This document shows, piece after piece, positions 24,814 to 31,182 of a DNA stretch of 40,242 nucleotides. The stretch's first letter is position 1. The number at the start of each line of letters is the position of its first letter. The notes beneath the pieces were generated by a model that saw only the letters and a list, made by a program, of their open reading frames with translations, made no database searches and had not been told where the DNA came from. Source of the stretch: Zoogloea sp. (GTDB lineage: Bacteria > Pseudomonadota > Gammaproteobacteria > Burkholderiales > Rhodocyclaceae); NCBI GenBank assembly GCA_009026175.1, contig WBTZ01000031.1:1-40242 (forward strand), written 5' to 3'. The position numbers and the translations under genes were made by a program.

Positions 24814-24840
24814 CACCAAACATTAAGATGTTAGTGAATG
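24814..24840 (-). promoter_or_regulatory. Operator-like palindrome upstream of dmpK
   Basis: CACCAAACAT and ATGTTAGTG flank TAAG (24814-24836), an imperfect dyad. The right half, ATGTTAGTGA, is identical to that in the livH promoter and one base different from that between hpaA and hpaR. On the minus strand a weak -35 TGAACG and -10 TAATGT can be placed 17 bp apart across it. No -24/-12 sigma-54 element was found in 24715-24890. Confidence 0.55.
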
Positions 24841-24890
24841 GACGTTCAGCGTCTTGGCTTGTACTTTTCAAAGCCTGGCTGATGGATGGA

Positions 24891-25838
24891 TCAGCGGATT
24901 TGATCCTGGTGCTGGATGCGGAACTGGCTGGGCGTCAGCCCGGTGCGGCGGGTGAAGAAGCGGGAGAAGTAGGCCGGGTCGGCAAAACCCAGCGCGTAGG
25001 ACAGCTCGCCCACCGGCGTGGTGGAAAAACGCAGCAGGCGGCGCGCCTCCTGCAGCAGGCGGTCGTGCACAACCTCCTTGGAGGCCAGGTTGGCCATGCG
25101 CCTGCACACGTCATTGAGACGCGCCTCGGTGACGCTGAGCTGGCGGGCGTAATCGGGCAGCGTGAGGTGGTCGCGGAAGTGCGCCTCCACCAGATCACAG
25201 AAGCTCAGGAAGATGCGCAGATCCTCTCCCCGCTCCCGCTTCAGGGAGGTCGCCGGGGTGTGGGTGGCCAGCAGCCGGTGCAGGCTGATGAAGAAGCACA
25301 GCCCCAGCGCCCGCACCGCCGCCGAGCGGCCCTTGTCACGGCCGCCGAACTCCTGGCGCAGCAACTCCGACAGCTGCACCAGGCGCGCCACCTCGTCCTG
25401 CCCCACCCCGTCCAGGGGCAGGAAGGCCGCCTCCCGCAGCTGGGCCTCGGGCCACAGCCCCGGCAGGGATGCATACCAGCCGCGCACCACCTCCTGGCGC
25501 ACGGTGATCACGTGACCGTCCGTGTCCTCGTCGGAATAGAAGGCATGGGGAATCGCCGGAGGGGTGATGAAGACCAGCGGCGCTTCGCCGAAATAGGCCT
25601 GGTCATCGAGCTGCAGGCGGATGCTGCCCCGGGTCAGCACATGCACCTGGTAGAACAGGGAATGCCGGTGGGCCGGCGTGTTGCGGCCGAAGATCTCGGC
25701 CAGCCGGCCGAAGGTCTCATAATGGACGTCGCAGTCCGGATCACCTTCGTAGATGCGGGTGATGTAGATGTCGGGAATGGCCTCGGCGGAGGGCGGACCC
25801 GGCAGGTCGAGGGGCCCCGGGTGGTCGGAAGTGGGCAT
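24891..25838 (-). CDS. HpaA-like AraC-family activator
   Basis: A 315-residue AraC protein. The N-terminal cupin-like ligand-binding half includes HRHSLFYQVHVLTRGSIRLQ and FITPPAIPHAFYSDED. The C-terminal double helix-turn-helix (about 215-310) ends GFADPAYFSRFFTRRTGLTP. It resembles HpaA, the activator of 4-hydroxyphenylacetate hydroxylase in E. coli. Here no hpaB/hpaC is present; the gene downstream is dmpK. It is therefore the best local candidate for the phenol hydroxylase activator. It is divergent from the MarR gene and shares the intergenic operator with it. Confidence 0.85.
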   Translation of the reverse strand: MPTSDHPGPLDLPGPPSAEAIPDIYITRIYEGDPDCDVHYETFGRLAEIFGRNTPAHRHSLFYQVHVLTRGSIRLQLDDQAYFGEAPLVFITPPAIPHAFYSDEDTDGHVITVRQEVVRGWYASLPGLWPEAQLREAAFLPLDGVGQDEVARLVQLSELLRQEFGGRDKGRSAAVRALGLCFFISLHRLLATHTPATSLKRERGEDLRIFLSFCDLVEAHFRDHLTLPDYARQLSVTEARLNDVCRRMANLASKEVVHDRLLQEARRLLRFSTTPVGELSYALGFADPAYFSRFFTRRTGLTPSQFRIQHQDQIR

Positions 25839-25849
25839 CCCGCAAGAAG

Positions 25850-25897
25850 ATCACTTCGATGTTAGCGAGTCAACAGGTATCATTAAGGAAATATACT
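25850..25897. promoter_or_regulatory. Divergent hpaA/hpaR promoter with operator-like repeat
   Basis: TCACTTCGATGTTAGCGA (25854-25871) matches the livH operator at 16 of 18 positions. For hpaA (minus strand) it lies between a -35 TTGACT and a weak -10 TCTTCT spaced 17 bp, the same geometry as at livH. For hpaR (plus strand) a -35 TCAACA (25870-25875) and a -10 TATACT (25892-25897) are 16 bp apart, just after the repeat. One bound repressor could therefore control both directions. Confidence 0.6.
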
Positions 25898-25935
25898 CGG
25901 GAGCCCCCTCCCCCAACACAGGAGTTCGACCGTCC

Positions 25936-26481
25936 ATGCAGAGCAGGATTTCCTACCGCAACCTGCCCCAGCTTTTCCTGAAAGCCCGGGAAGAGCTGAT
26001 CTGCCATTTCCGCCCGATCCTCACCCACTTCGGCCTCACCGAGCAGCAGTGGCGCATCCTGCGCGTGCTCAGCGAACGGGAGCAGCTCGAGCCCTGGGAG
26101 CTCTGCGACCTCTGCCAGATCCTCAGCCCGAGCCTGGCCGGCGTGCTGTCGCGCATGGACGACATGGGCGTGATCAGCCGCGCCCGCGTGCCGGAAGACC
26201 AGCGCCGGGTCATCGTGCGCCTGAGCCCCAAGGGTGCCGCTCTGGCAGCCGAGATCGCCCCGCTCATCGAGGCCCAGTACCGCAACCTGGAAGTCTCCCT
26301 CGGCCGTGAGCTGATCGACGAACTCTACACCGTGCTCGACAAGGTCATCACCGGCCCCCACCCTCCCGTGGAACGGATCGTCCTGCCCGAGCGCGCAGCA
26401 CCGACCGCCACCGCAACGCCCACCGCAGCGGCGCCCGAGAAGAAAAAACGGAGCCCCCGCCGGAGAACGGCGGAGGCCTGA
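25936..26481 (+). CDS. HpaR-like MarR-family repressor
   Basis: A 181-residue MarR protein. The winged helix-turn-helix spans about 35-105 (LTEQQWRILRVLSE, CQILSPSLAGVLSRMDDMG, RARVPEDQRRVIVRLSPKG). The N-terminus, SYRNLPQLFLKAREELICHF, resembles HpaR, the homoprotocatechuate operon repressor. The tail (about 150-181) is unusual: an Ala/Thr/Pro stretch then KKKRSPRRR, about 30 residues longer than typical HpaR. Start at 25936 with AGGAG 12 nt upstream. HpaR normally guards hpa genes; here its operator-like sequence precedes dmpK, hpaA and livH. Confidence 0.87.
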   Translation: MQSRISYRNLPQLFLKAREELICHFRPILTHFGLTEQQWRILRVLSEREQLEPWELCDLCQILSPSLAGVLSRMDDMGVISRARVPEDQRRVIVRLSPKGAALAAEIAPLIEAQYRNLEVSLGRELIDELYTVLDKVITGPHPPVERIVLPERAAPTATATPTAAAPEKKKRSPRRRTAEA

Positions 26482-26513
26482 GGCAAGAGCGTCGTGTCAC
26501 GAACGAGGCGAGA

Positions 26514-27017
26514 TCACCCTCCGCCCGGCACCCGGTAGTAGCACGCCCCCGCCGCAGAGACGATCAGATTCACCGCGCACGTGGGGCTGCTTGGCGTCGT
26601 CGTATCACTGGCCGGGTTAACGCTGACGATGCGCATCGGGATGGTGGGATGCCCCTGGATCGTCACCAGGTTTCCCGCTGCATACCCTGTCAGACTGATC
26701 GTCCCCCCCGCTTCGGTCGCCATCGACTCCTGAAAGACGATGGCCTGGGCAGTACGGATGACCGCCTGCTCGCCTCCCATGCCGACCGCAAGCGCCCCGA
26801 CCGCCAGCAGCGCGGACAGAACCCTGCTGCCACCCTTGCGCGCCGTCTGGATGGCGACGAACGCCATCAGGGCAGACAGGCCGATCATTCCCCACTCGGA
26901 GAGGGTCGGCACCGCCGTGGCGGTCGCCGGAGCGTATACGATCTGCGCGAACGCAGAGGCCGGAAGGATGGCGGCCCCGGCAAGCATCAGCCTGGGAATG
27001 GATACCTTCATTCTCAT
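26514..27017 (-). CDS. Secreted protein with N-terminal IPTL-type exosortase motif (paralogue 1)
   Basis: A 167-residue protein: signal peptide (1-24, ending AFA), then VPTLSEWG (36-43) followed at once by a membrane segment (44-56) and basic RK (60-61). This is the tripartite IPTL-CTERM signal recognised by exosortase XrtH, but it is placed near the N-terminus instead of at the end. A second hydrophobic stretch follows (66-82). The conserved C-terminal domain contains GHPTIPMRI and ends CYYRVPGGG, with two Cys 15 apart that could form a disulfide. It is a clear paralogue of the protein at 28075-28581. Function unknown. Start at 27017 after GGGGG; the ATG at 27011 is possible. Confidence 0.8.
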   Translation of the reverse strand: MRMKVSIPRLMLAGAAILPASAFAQIVYAPATATAVPTLSEWGMIGLSALMAFVAIQTARKGGSRVLSALLAVGALAVGMGGEQAVIRTAQAIVFQESMATEAGGTISLTGYAAGNLVTIQGHPTIPMRIVSVNPASDTTTPSSPTCAVNLIVSAAGACYYRVPGGG

Positions 27018-27059
27018 GAACAACCCCCTGAGCAAATATATTAATAAATGTGAAACTGC

Positions 27060-27080
27060 ATTTATATGCTAACACCCTGC
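27060..27080 (-). promoter_or_regulatory. Shared upstream motif of the IPTL-motif paralogues (copy 1)
   Basis: ATGCTAACAC at 27066-27075 (GTGTTAGCAT on the coding strand) lies about 50 bp upstream of the start codon in an AT-rich stretch. The same ten bases occur upstream of the paralogue at 28641-28650. The motif could be a promoter element or a regulator site. Confidence 0.4.
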
Positions 27081-27140
27081 GCTCCGGAGCGAATCCATTG
27101 ATCATCGGCCCATGGGAAGGGGTGCTCGCCCTATCCCGCC

Positions 27141-27941
27141 TCAATAACTCCCCCCAGGCACATTGACCTCACCTCCCGTCTTGTAGGCCGTCGCCAGGCT
27201 GGTGGTGGCTGCGGCCAGCAGCATCGAGTCGACGCCCACCGCGATGAAGCGGGCCCCCGCATCCCGGTAGCGCCGCACCAGCCCCGGATCGCCACACAGC
27301 ACGCCGCCGGCCTTTCCGGCACGGGCGACCCGGGTCAGGCCGTCCTCGATCATCGCCACGATGTCCGGATGATTGGGCTCGCCGAGCAGATCGAAGGATG
27401 CCGCCAGATCGGCGGCACCGAAGAACACCCCGTCCACACCATCCACCGCCAGGATGGCGTCCAGCGCCTCCATGCCGGCCCGGGTTTCCACCTGCACCAA
27501 CAGGCACATGGCGTCGTTGGCCTGCTCGGCATAGTCGCCGATGCGGCCCCAGCGCGAGGCACGGGCAATCGAGCTGCCCACCCCGCGGATCCCCTCGGGC
27601 GGGTAGCGCATGGCCTGCACCAGGTGGGCGGCCTGATCCGCGGACTCGACCATCGGGATCAGCAAGGTCTGCACCCCGGTCTCCAGCAACTGTTTGATCA
27701 GCACGTGGTCGCCCTGGGGCGGCCGCACCACCGGCTGGGAGGGATAGGGCGCGATGGCCTGCAACTGGGCAAAGATCGTGCGCAGGTCGTTGGGGCCGTG
27801 TTCGGCGTCGATCAGCAGCCAGTCGAAGCCCGCACCGGCACAGATCTCGGCACTGAAGGTTTCCGACAGGCCCAGCCACAGCCCATATTGCAGCTCGCCG
27901 GCGAGCAGGCGCTGCTTGAACAGGTTGACCGGCATTTCCAT
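27141..27941 (-). CDS. hpaI: HpaI-like class II pyruvate aldolase
   Basis: A 266-residue protein closely like E. coli HpaI, 4-hydroxy-2-oxoheptane-1,7-dioate aldolase (262-267). Catalytic and metal residues are in place: Asp45 and His48 (LIDAEHGPND), Arg73 (QPVVRP), Glu152 (QVETR) and Asp178 (FGAADLA). HpaI-type enzymes split 4-hydroxy-2-oxo acids to pyruvate and an aldehyde, and can act on several chain lengths. No other hpa catabolic gene is present, so it may complement DmpG or belong to another pathway. Flanked by the two IPTL-motif genes on the same strand. AGGAG lies 8 nt upstream. Confidence 0.9.
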   Translation of the reverse strand: MEMPVNLFKQRLLAGELQYGLWLGLSETFSAEICAGAGFDWLLIDAEHGPNDLRTIFAQLQAIAPYPSQPVVRPPQGDHVLIKQLLETGVQTLLIPMVESADQAAHLVQAMRYPPEGIRGVGSSIARASRWGRIGDYAEQANDAMCLLVQVETRAGMEALDAILAVDGVDGVFFGAADLAASFDLLGEPNHPDIVAMIEDGLTRVARAGKAGGVLCGDPGLVRRYRDAGARFIAVGVDSMLLAAATTSLATAYKTGGEVNVPGGSY

Positions 27942-28012
27942 GGTGAGAACTCCTCAAGGTACGAATCTGAAATCACCGGGAGCCGATTGAGCATCTCCCG
28001 GATCCTGCAAGG

Positions 28013-28038
28013 AAAAGGGCTTCGGTCACCCGAAGCCC
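28013..28038 (-). terminator. Rho-independent terminator after IPTL-motif paralogue 2
   Basis: GGGCTTCGG (28017-28025) pairs with CCGAAGCCC (28030-28038), loop TCAC. On the minus strand TTTT follows (28013-28016). It ends the transcript of the gene at 28075-28581 before hpaI. A second hairpin, CCGGGAG/CTCCCGG at 27976-28001, lies between it and hpaI. Confidence 0.85.
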
Positions 28039-28074
28039 CCGTGCAAGCTTCCAACCCGTCGCAATCAGACGGGA

Positions 28075-28581
28075 TCAACCCAAGCCAGGGACCCTGTAGT
28101 AGCAGAGTCCGCCCGCCGGCACGGCCAGACCGACCGTACACCTGGGAGACTGGACCGTCGTGTCACTGCTCGGGCTCACGCTGATGATGCGCATGGGGAT
28201 GGTCGGGTGCCCCTGCACCGGCACTTCCATCCCAGTCGGGTAACCGGAAAGATCCACCGTGCCGCCCGATCCAATGGACATCTGCTCCAGCGGAGTGGCC
28301 TGCGCCGTCTTCACCATCGTCTGCTCGACCCCCATGCCTGCTGAGATCGCTCCGACGGCCAGGAATGCAGACAGGATCCGGCTGCCTCCCTTGCGCGCGG
28401 TCTGGATGGCCACCGCCGCCATGAGGATGGACAACGCGATCATGCCCCACTCCGACAAGGTCGGCACCGGGGTCTGCAGATCAGGGGCATAGCCGATCGT
28501 CTGGGCCCAGGCGGTGGCCTGCCACCCCAGAGTCAGTCCCGCAGCAACAACGACTCTTGAAAAGACCGGCTTTCTTGTCAT
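28075..28581 (-). CDS. Secreted protein with N-terminal IPTL-type exosortase motif (paralogue 2)
   Basis: A 168-residue paralogue of the protein at 26514-27017, colinear along its length. Signal peptide (1-26, ending AWA), VPTLSEWG at 39-46, a membrane segment and RK at 63-64, then a second hydrophobic stretch. The C-terminal domain keeps GHPTIPMRI, a Ser/Asp-rich turn, and the two Cys in the last 25 residues, and ends CYYRVPGLG. The middle position of the sorting motif suggests that an exosortase would cut the chain near its start, leaving about 120 residues. The start follows AGGGAG; an overlapping out-of-frame ATG lies 4 nt upstream. Confidence 0.8.
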   Translation of the reverse strand: MTRKPVFSRVVVAAGLTLGWQATAWAQTIGYAPDLQTPVPTLSEWGMIALSILMAAVAIQTARKGGSRILSAFLAVGAISAGMGVEQTMVKTAQATPLEQMSIGSGGTVDLSGYPTGMEVPVQGHPTIPMRIISVSPSSDTTVQSPRCTVGLAVPAGGLCYYRVPGLG

Positions 28582-28635
28582 TCATGGACTCCCTGTGAAG
28601 TGAAGATGGATTGATCATGAGATTTAACAATCCTG

Positions 28636-28655
28636 GCGCAATGCTAACACTCCCG
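28636..28655 (-). promoter_or_regulatory. Shared upstream motif of the IPTL-motif paralogues (copy 2)
   Basis: ATGCTAACAC at 28641-28650, identical to the copy at 27066-27075, lies about 60 bp upstream of the start codon. The rest of the gap 28582-28830 is the divergent space towards the AEC transporter gene; no further clear signal was seen. Confidence 0.4.
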
Positions 28656-28830
28656 CCGGGCGGAGAGGCCTGACTTGCCAGACCCTTTGCCCATCGGGAT
28701 CCCCGGGGCGCCGGACACGCTCCCGTCCACGACTATCCGGCTGCGTGAGACAGTGAAGCGCCCTCCGGCCATTTATCCTTGCAGGGCGCATCGCTAGAAT
28801 GCTTGCCCCTGCCCTCAAGCCGAGACTCCC

Positions 28831-29760
28831 TTGCTGACCATCCTGAGCATCACCGGCCCGATCTTCATGCTCATTGCGATCGGGTTTGCCGCCGTGCGCT
28901 ACGGCCTGCTCAGCCGGACGGAGATGCGTCCCCTGGGTGTCTTCGTGATCCACGTGGCCCTGCCCGCCCTGTTCTTCAAGTCCATGAGCGAGCGCAGCCT
29001 CGCGGACGTGGTGGGCGGCCACCTGATGCTGGTGTATGTGCTCGGCTCTCTGCTCGCCGCCGGCCTGGGCCTGGCAGCCAGTTGCCTGCTGCGCGGCCGC
29101 AGCCTGCAGACCGGGGCCGTCCAGGCGCTGGGCATGGCCACCTCCAACAGCGCCTTCATCGGCTACCCCATCGCCCTGCAGCTCTTCGGTCCGTCGGCTG
29201 CCAGCGCCCTGGCGGTGTTCGCCCTGGTCGAGTCGATGGTGATGATGCCGCTCACCCTGACCATCGCCGAAGCTGCCGGTGGCAAGGGCGGGCACTGGAC
29301 CCAGGTGCTTGGGGATGCCCTGCGCCGCCTGTCGCGCAATCCTTTCGTGCTGGCCATCGCCGGTGGGGCGGCCTGGTCGGCGCTCGGCATCCCCCTGCCG
29401 CATCCCGTCGGCAAGATGCTGGACATGCTGGCCGCCGCCTCGGCACCGGTAGCCTTGTTCTGCATCGGCGGCACCCTCGCCGGGCTCAGCATGCGCGGCA
29501 TGCTGGGCGATATCAGCTTCATCGTGGCCGGCAAGCTGCTGCTTCACCCCCTGTGCATGTTCCTGGTGTTGTTGGCCCTGCCCGCGGCCGACCAGCATGT
29601 CGGCACTGCCGCCATCCTCAATGCGGCGATGCCGATGTTCAGCGTCTATCCCCTGCTGAGCCAGAAGTTCGGCCAGGAGGGGGTCAGCGCCGCGGCCCTG
29701 GTGGGCGCCACCACCCTGTCTTTCTTCACCATCAGCGCGCTCCTGTGGATGCTGCATTGA
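28831..29760 (+). CDS. AEC-family (auxin efflux carrier-like) transporter
   Basis: A 309-residue membrane protein with about ten hydrophobic segments and the AEC layout of two five-helix halves. Recognisable parts are ITGPIFMLIAIGFAAVRYGL at the start, ATSNSAFIGYPIALQLFG in the middle and LNAAMPMFSVYPLLSQKFG near the end. Bacterial AEC proteins carry organic acids such as malate or malonate. The start is a TTG at 28831 with only a weak ribosome-binding site; the ATG at 28799 is out of frame. It is convergent with the meta operon. The substrate is unknown. Confidence 0.8.
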   Translation: MLTILSITGPIFMLIAIGFAAVRYGLLSRTEMRPLGVFVIHVALPALFFKSMSERSLADVVGGHLMLVYVLGSLLAAGLGLAASCLLRGRSLQTGAVQALGMATSNSAFIGYPIALQLFGPSAASALAVFALVESMVMMPLTLTIAEAAGGKGGHWTQVLGDALRRLSRNPFVLAIAGGAAWSALGIPLPHPVGKMLDMLAAASAPVALFCIGGTLAGLSMRGMLGDISFIVAGKLLLHPLCMFLVLLALPAADQHVGTAAILNAAMPMFSVYPLLSQKFGQEGVSAAALVGATTLSFFTISALLWMLH

Positions 29761-29771
29761 GGCCGGAGAAT

Positions 29772-29851
29772 CTGTAGGGGGATGCAGGGGCGGCTTCAGC
29801 CGCCCGCAGGTGGTTGATTCAGGTCCGCGGGCGGCTGAAGCCGCCCCTACA
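29772..29851. repeat. Composite double-palindrome repeat, copy A
   Basis: Two arms in inverted orientation: GGGCGGCTTCAGCCGCCC (about 29788-29805) and GGGCGGCTGAAGCCGCCC (about 29829-29846). Each arm is itself a palindrome with an 8-bp stem, and TGTAGGGG/CCCCTACA mark the outer ends. Here the left end has a short extra GGGGATGC. It lies between the convergent AEC and quinone reductase genes and may also act as a terminator. Confidence 0.85.
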
Positions 29852-29857
29852 CCATCC

Positions 29858-30556
29858 TTACAGCGGCCTGAGGGTTTCGTCGAAATCGTCCAGTGACGGA
29901 AAGCGCAGCGCCTCCAGCTGATCCAGGCCCTGCAGGTGGAGGCCATAGCCCTCGAGGATGCTGCGCCGTTCGGCCTCCTCCAGATAGGGCACGTGGTAGG
30001 CCACATAGGGCGGCAGCACACGCAGGCCGACATAGGCCAGCATGCCGCGCAGGATGGGCTGCAGCATTACCTCCAGTTCGCCATGCACCGCGCCCGGGCC
30101 GAACATGTGAGCCTGGCCCCCCAGGGAGATGGCCAGCAGCGCCGACTTGCCCTTCAGCCCGCCCCGGTCGTAGATGCGCCGGCCGCCGTAGCACAGACCC
30201 GAGATGAAGACCCGGTCGATCCAGCCCTTCATGATGGCGGGCATGCCGTACCAGTAGATCGGGAAGTTGAAGATGATCAGGTCGGCCCATTTCACCTTGT
30301 CCACCTCGGCGGCGATGTCCGGTGCCAGGGCCCCCTTGTTGTAGGCGTGGCGCTGCTCCAGGGCATACACCAGGTAGTCGGGGTTGGTCCGTTCGCTGAA
30401 GTCTGCCGCGCTGGCCACCGGGTTGAAGCCCATCGCATACAGATCGGACACCTGCACCGCGTGGCCCGCCGCTTCCAGGGTGTCCACCGACAGATCCTTC
30501 ATGGCTGCATTGAAGGAGCGCGGCTCGTTGTGGGCAAAGACGATCAATACGTTCAT
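29858..30556 (-). CDS. Flavodoxin-fold NAD(P)H dehydrogenase (quinone)
   Basis: A 232-residue protein of the Flavodoxin_2 (NQO1/KefF/MdaB-like) family. It starts MNVLIVFAHNEPRSFNAAMK, the flavin phosphate loop, and carries NFPIYWYGMPAIMKGWIDRV, the family signature, at about 97-116. Such enzymes reduce quinones by two electrons with NAD(P)H. It lies downstream of the meta operon but after a rho-independent terminator, so its expression may be partly separate. Quinones arising from catechols are the likely substrates by context; this is inference. Confidence 0.85.
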   Translation of the reverse strand: MNVLIVFAHNEPRSFNAAMKDLSVDTLEAAGHAVQVSDLYAMGFNPVASAADFSERTNPDYLVYALEQRHAYNKGALAPDIAAEVDKVKWADLIIFNFPIYWYGMPAIMKGWIDRVFISGLCYGGRRIYDRGGLKGKSALLAISLGGQAHMFGPGAVHGELEVMLQPILRGMLAYVGLRVLPPYVAYHVPYLEEAERRSILEGYGLHLQGLDQLEALRFPSLDDFDETLRPL

Positions 30557-30605
30557 GTGTGAAGGCCCCGGGAGAACAGGGGCCAGGACGCCCCGTTCGC
30601 TGTTC

Positions 30606-30644
30606 GAAAAAATGCCCCTTCACGACGCCGCCGTCGCGAAGGGG
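30606..30644 (-). terminator. Rho-independent terminator inside the extended meta operon
   Basis: CCCCTTC (30615-30621) and GAAGGGG (30638-30644), extended by CGACG/CGTCG, form a long stem. On the minus strand a T-run follows at 30607-30612. It lies about 100 bp after the two-unit tautomerase gene and before the quinone reductase gene. Confidence 0.85.
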
Positions 30645-30742
30645 CCAACATCCGACCGACTGTCCGAGAGGAGAGGGAGGGTTGTCGGTCGAGGGAGTAA
30701 AGCGTCGGATGCCGCGGCTGGCCGCAGCGGCCGGTACCGGCC

Positions 30743-31168
30743 TCAGTCAGCGGCAGCGGCGCGGGCGCGGGCTTCGACCTCGTCCTTGCGCACCACGCTG
30801 GCGGGCACGCCGGCAATCGCCCAGTCCTCGGGCGGCACGCGCCGGCAACAGCCGCGGACCAGCTCGCGTTGCACACCCAGGCAATCCACCAGCAGGTCGG
30901 TGAAACCGGCCAGCAGGCGGTGGCGGTCCTCCAGGGAACGCCCGTCGAGCACAATGCAGTCGAACCAGGGCGCATGCAGCCCGTTGCGCGACACCAGCTC
31001 GCCCCCCACGGCAAACTGGCCGGGCCGGTGGGGTGTGATGAAGGCCCGGATACGGTCCGTGGGGGCCTTGAGCACTTCCGCGTAGAGCTTGCAGGCGCCG
31101 ACGAGCAGGGCTTCGTCCTGCTCCGGCGTGCTCAGGCCTTCAACCAAGTGGAAATTGACGATGGGCAT
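30743..31168 (-). CDS. Two-unit tautomerase-superfamily protein (cis-CaaD-like)
   Basis: A 141-residue protein starting MPIVNFHLVEG; removal of Met leaves Pro1, the catalytic base of tautomerases. It consists of two beta-alpha-beta units in one chain (about 1-62 and 64-130), the layout of cis-3-chloroacrylate dehalogenase and its relatives (about 149). Position 28, a His in cis-CaaD, is Tyr here, so dehalogenase activity is not implied. The operon already has a normal 4-oxalocrotonate tautomerase (34111-34326), so this is an extra enzyme. It is 14 bp after the SDR gene. Reaction unknown. Confidence 0.78.
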   Translation of the reverse strand: MPIVNFHLVEGLSTPEQDEALLVGACKLYAEVLKAPTDRIRAFITPHRPGQFAVGGELVSRNGLHAPWFDCIVLDGRSLEDRHRLLAGFTDLLVDCLGVQRELVRGCCRRVPPEDWAIAGVPASVVRKDEVEARARAAAAD

Positions 31169-31182
31169 GGCGCTGTCTCCTG

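Noticed and set aside
28624-30033. A long minus-strand frame (469 codons) covering the AEC transporter gene
   Set aside because: Its translation is Gln/His/Gly-rich without family features, and the plus-strand AEC protein has a regular membrane-segment pattern.
29858-30556. The quinone reductase as a second WrbA
   Set aside because: It lacks the WrbA motifs seen at 13545-14144 and has the Flavodoxin_2 signature instead.
30743-31168. A cis-3-chloroacrylic acid dehalogenase
   Set aside because: Only the fold layout and Pro1 agree; His28 of the dehalogenase is Tyr here, so a dehalogenase label is not justified.
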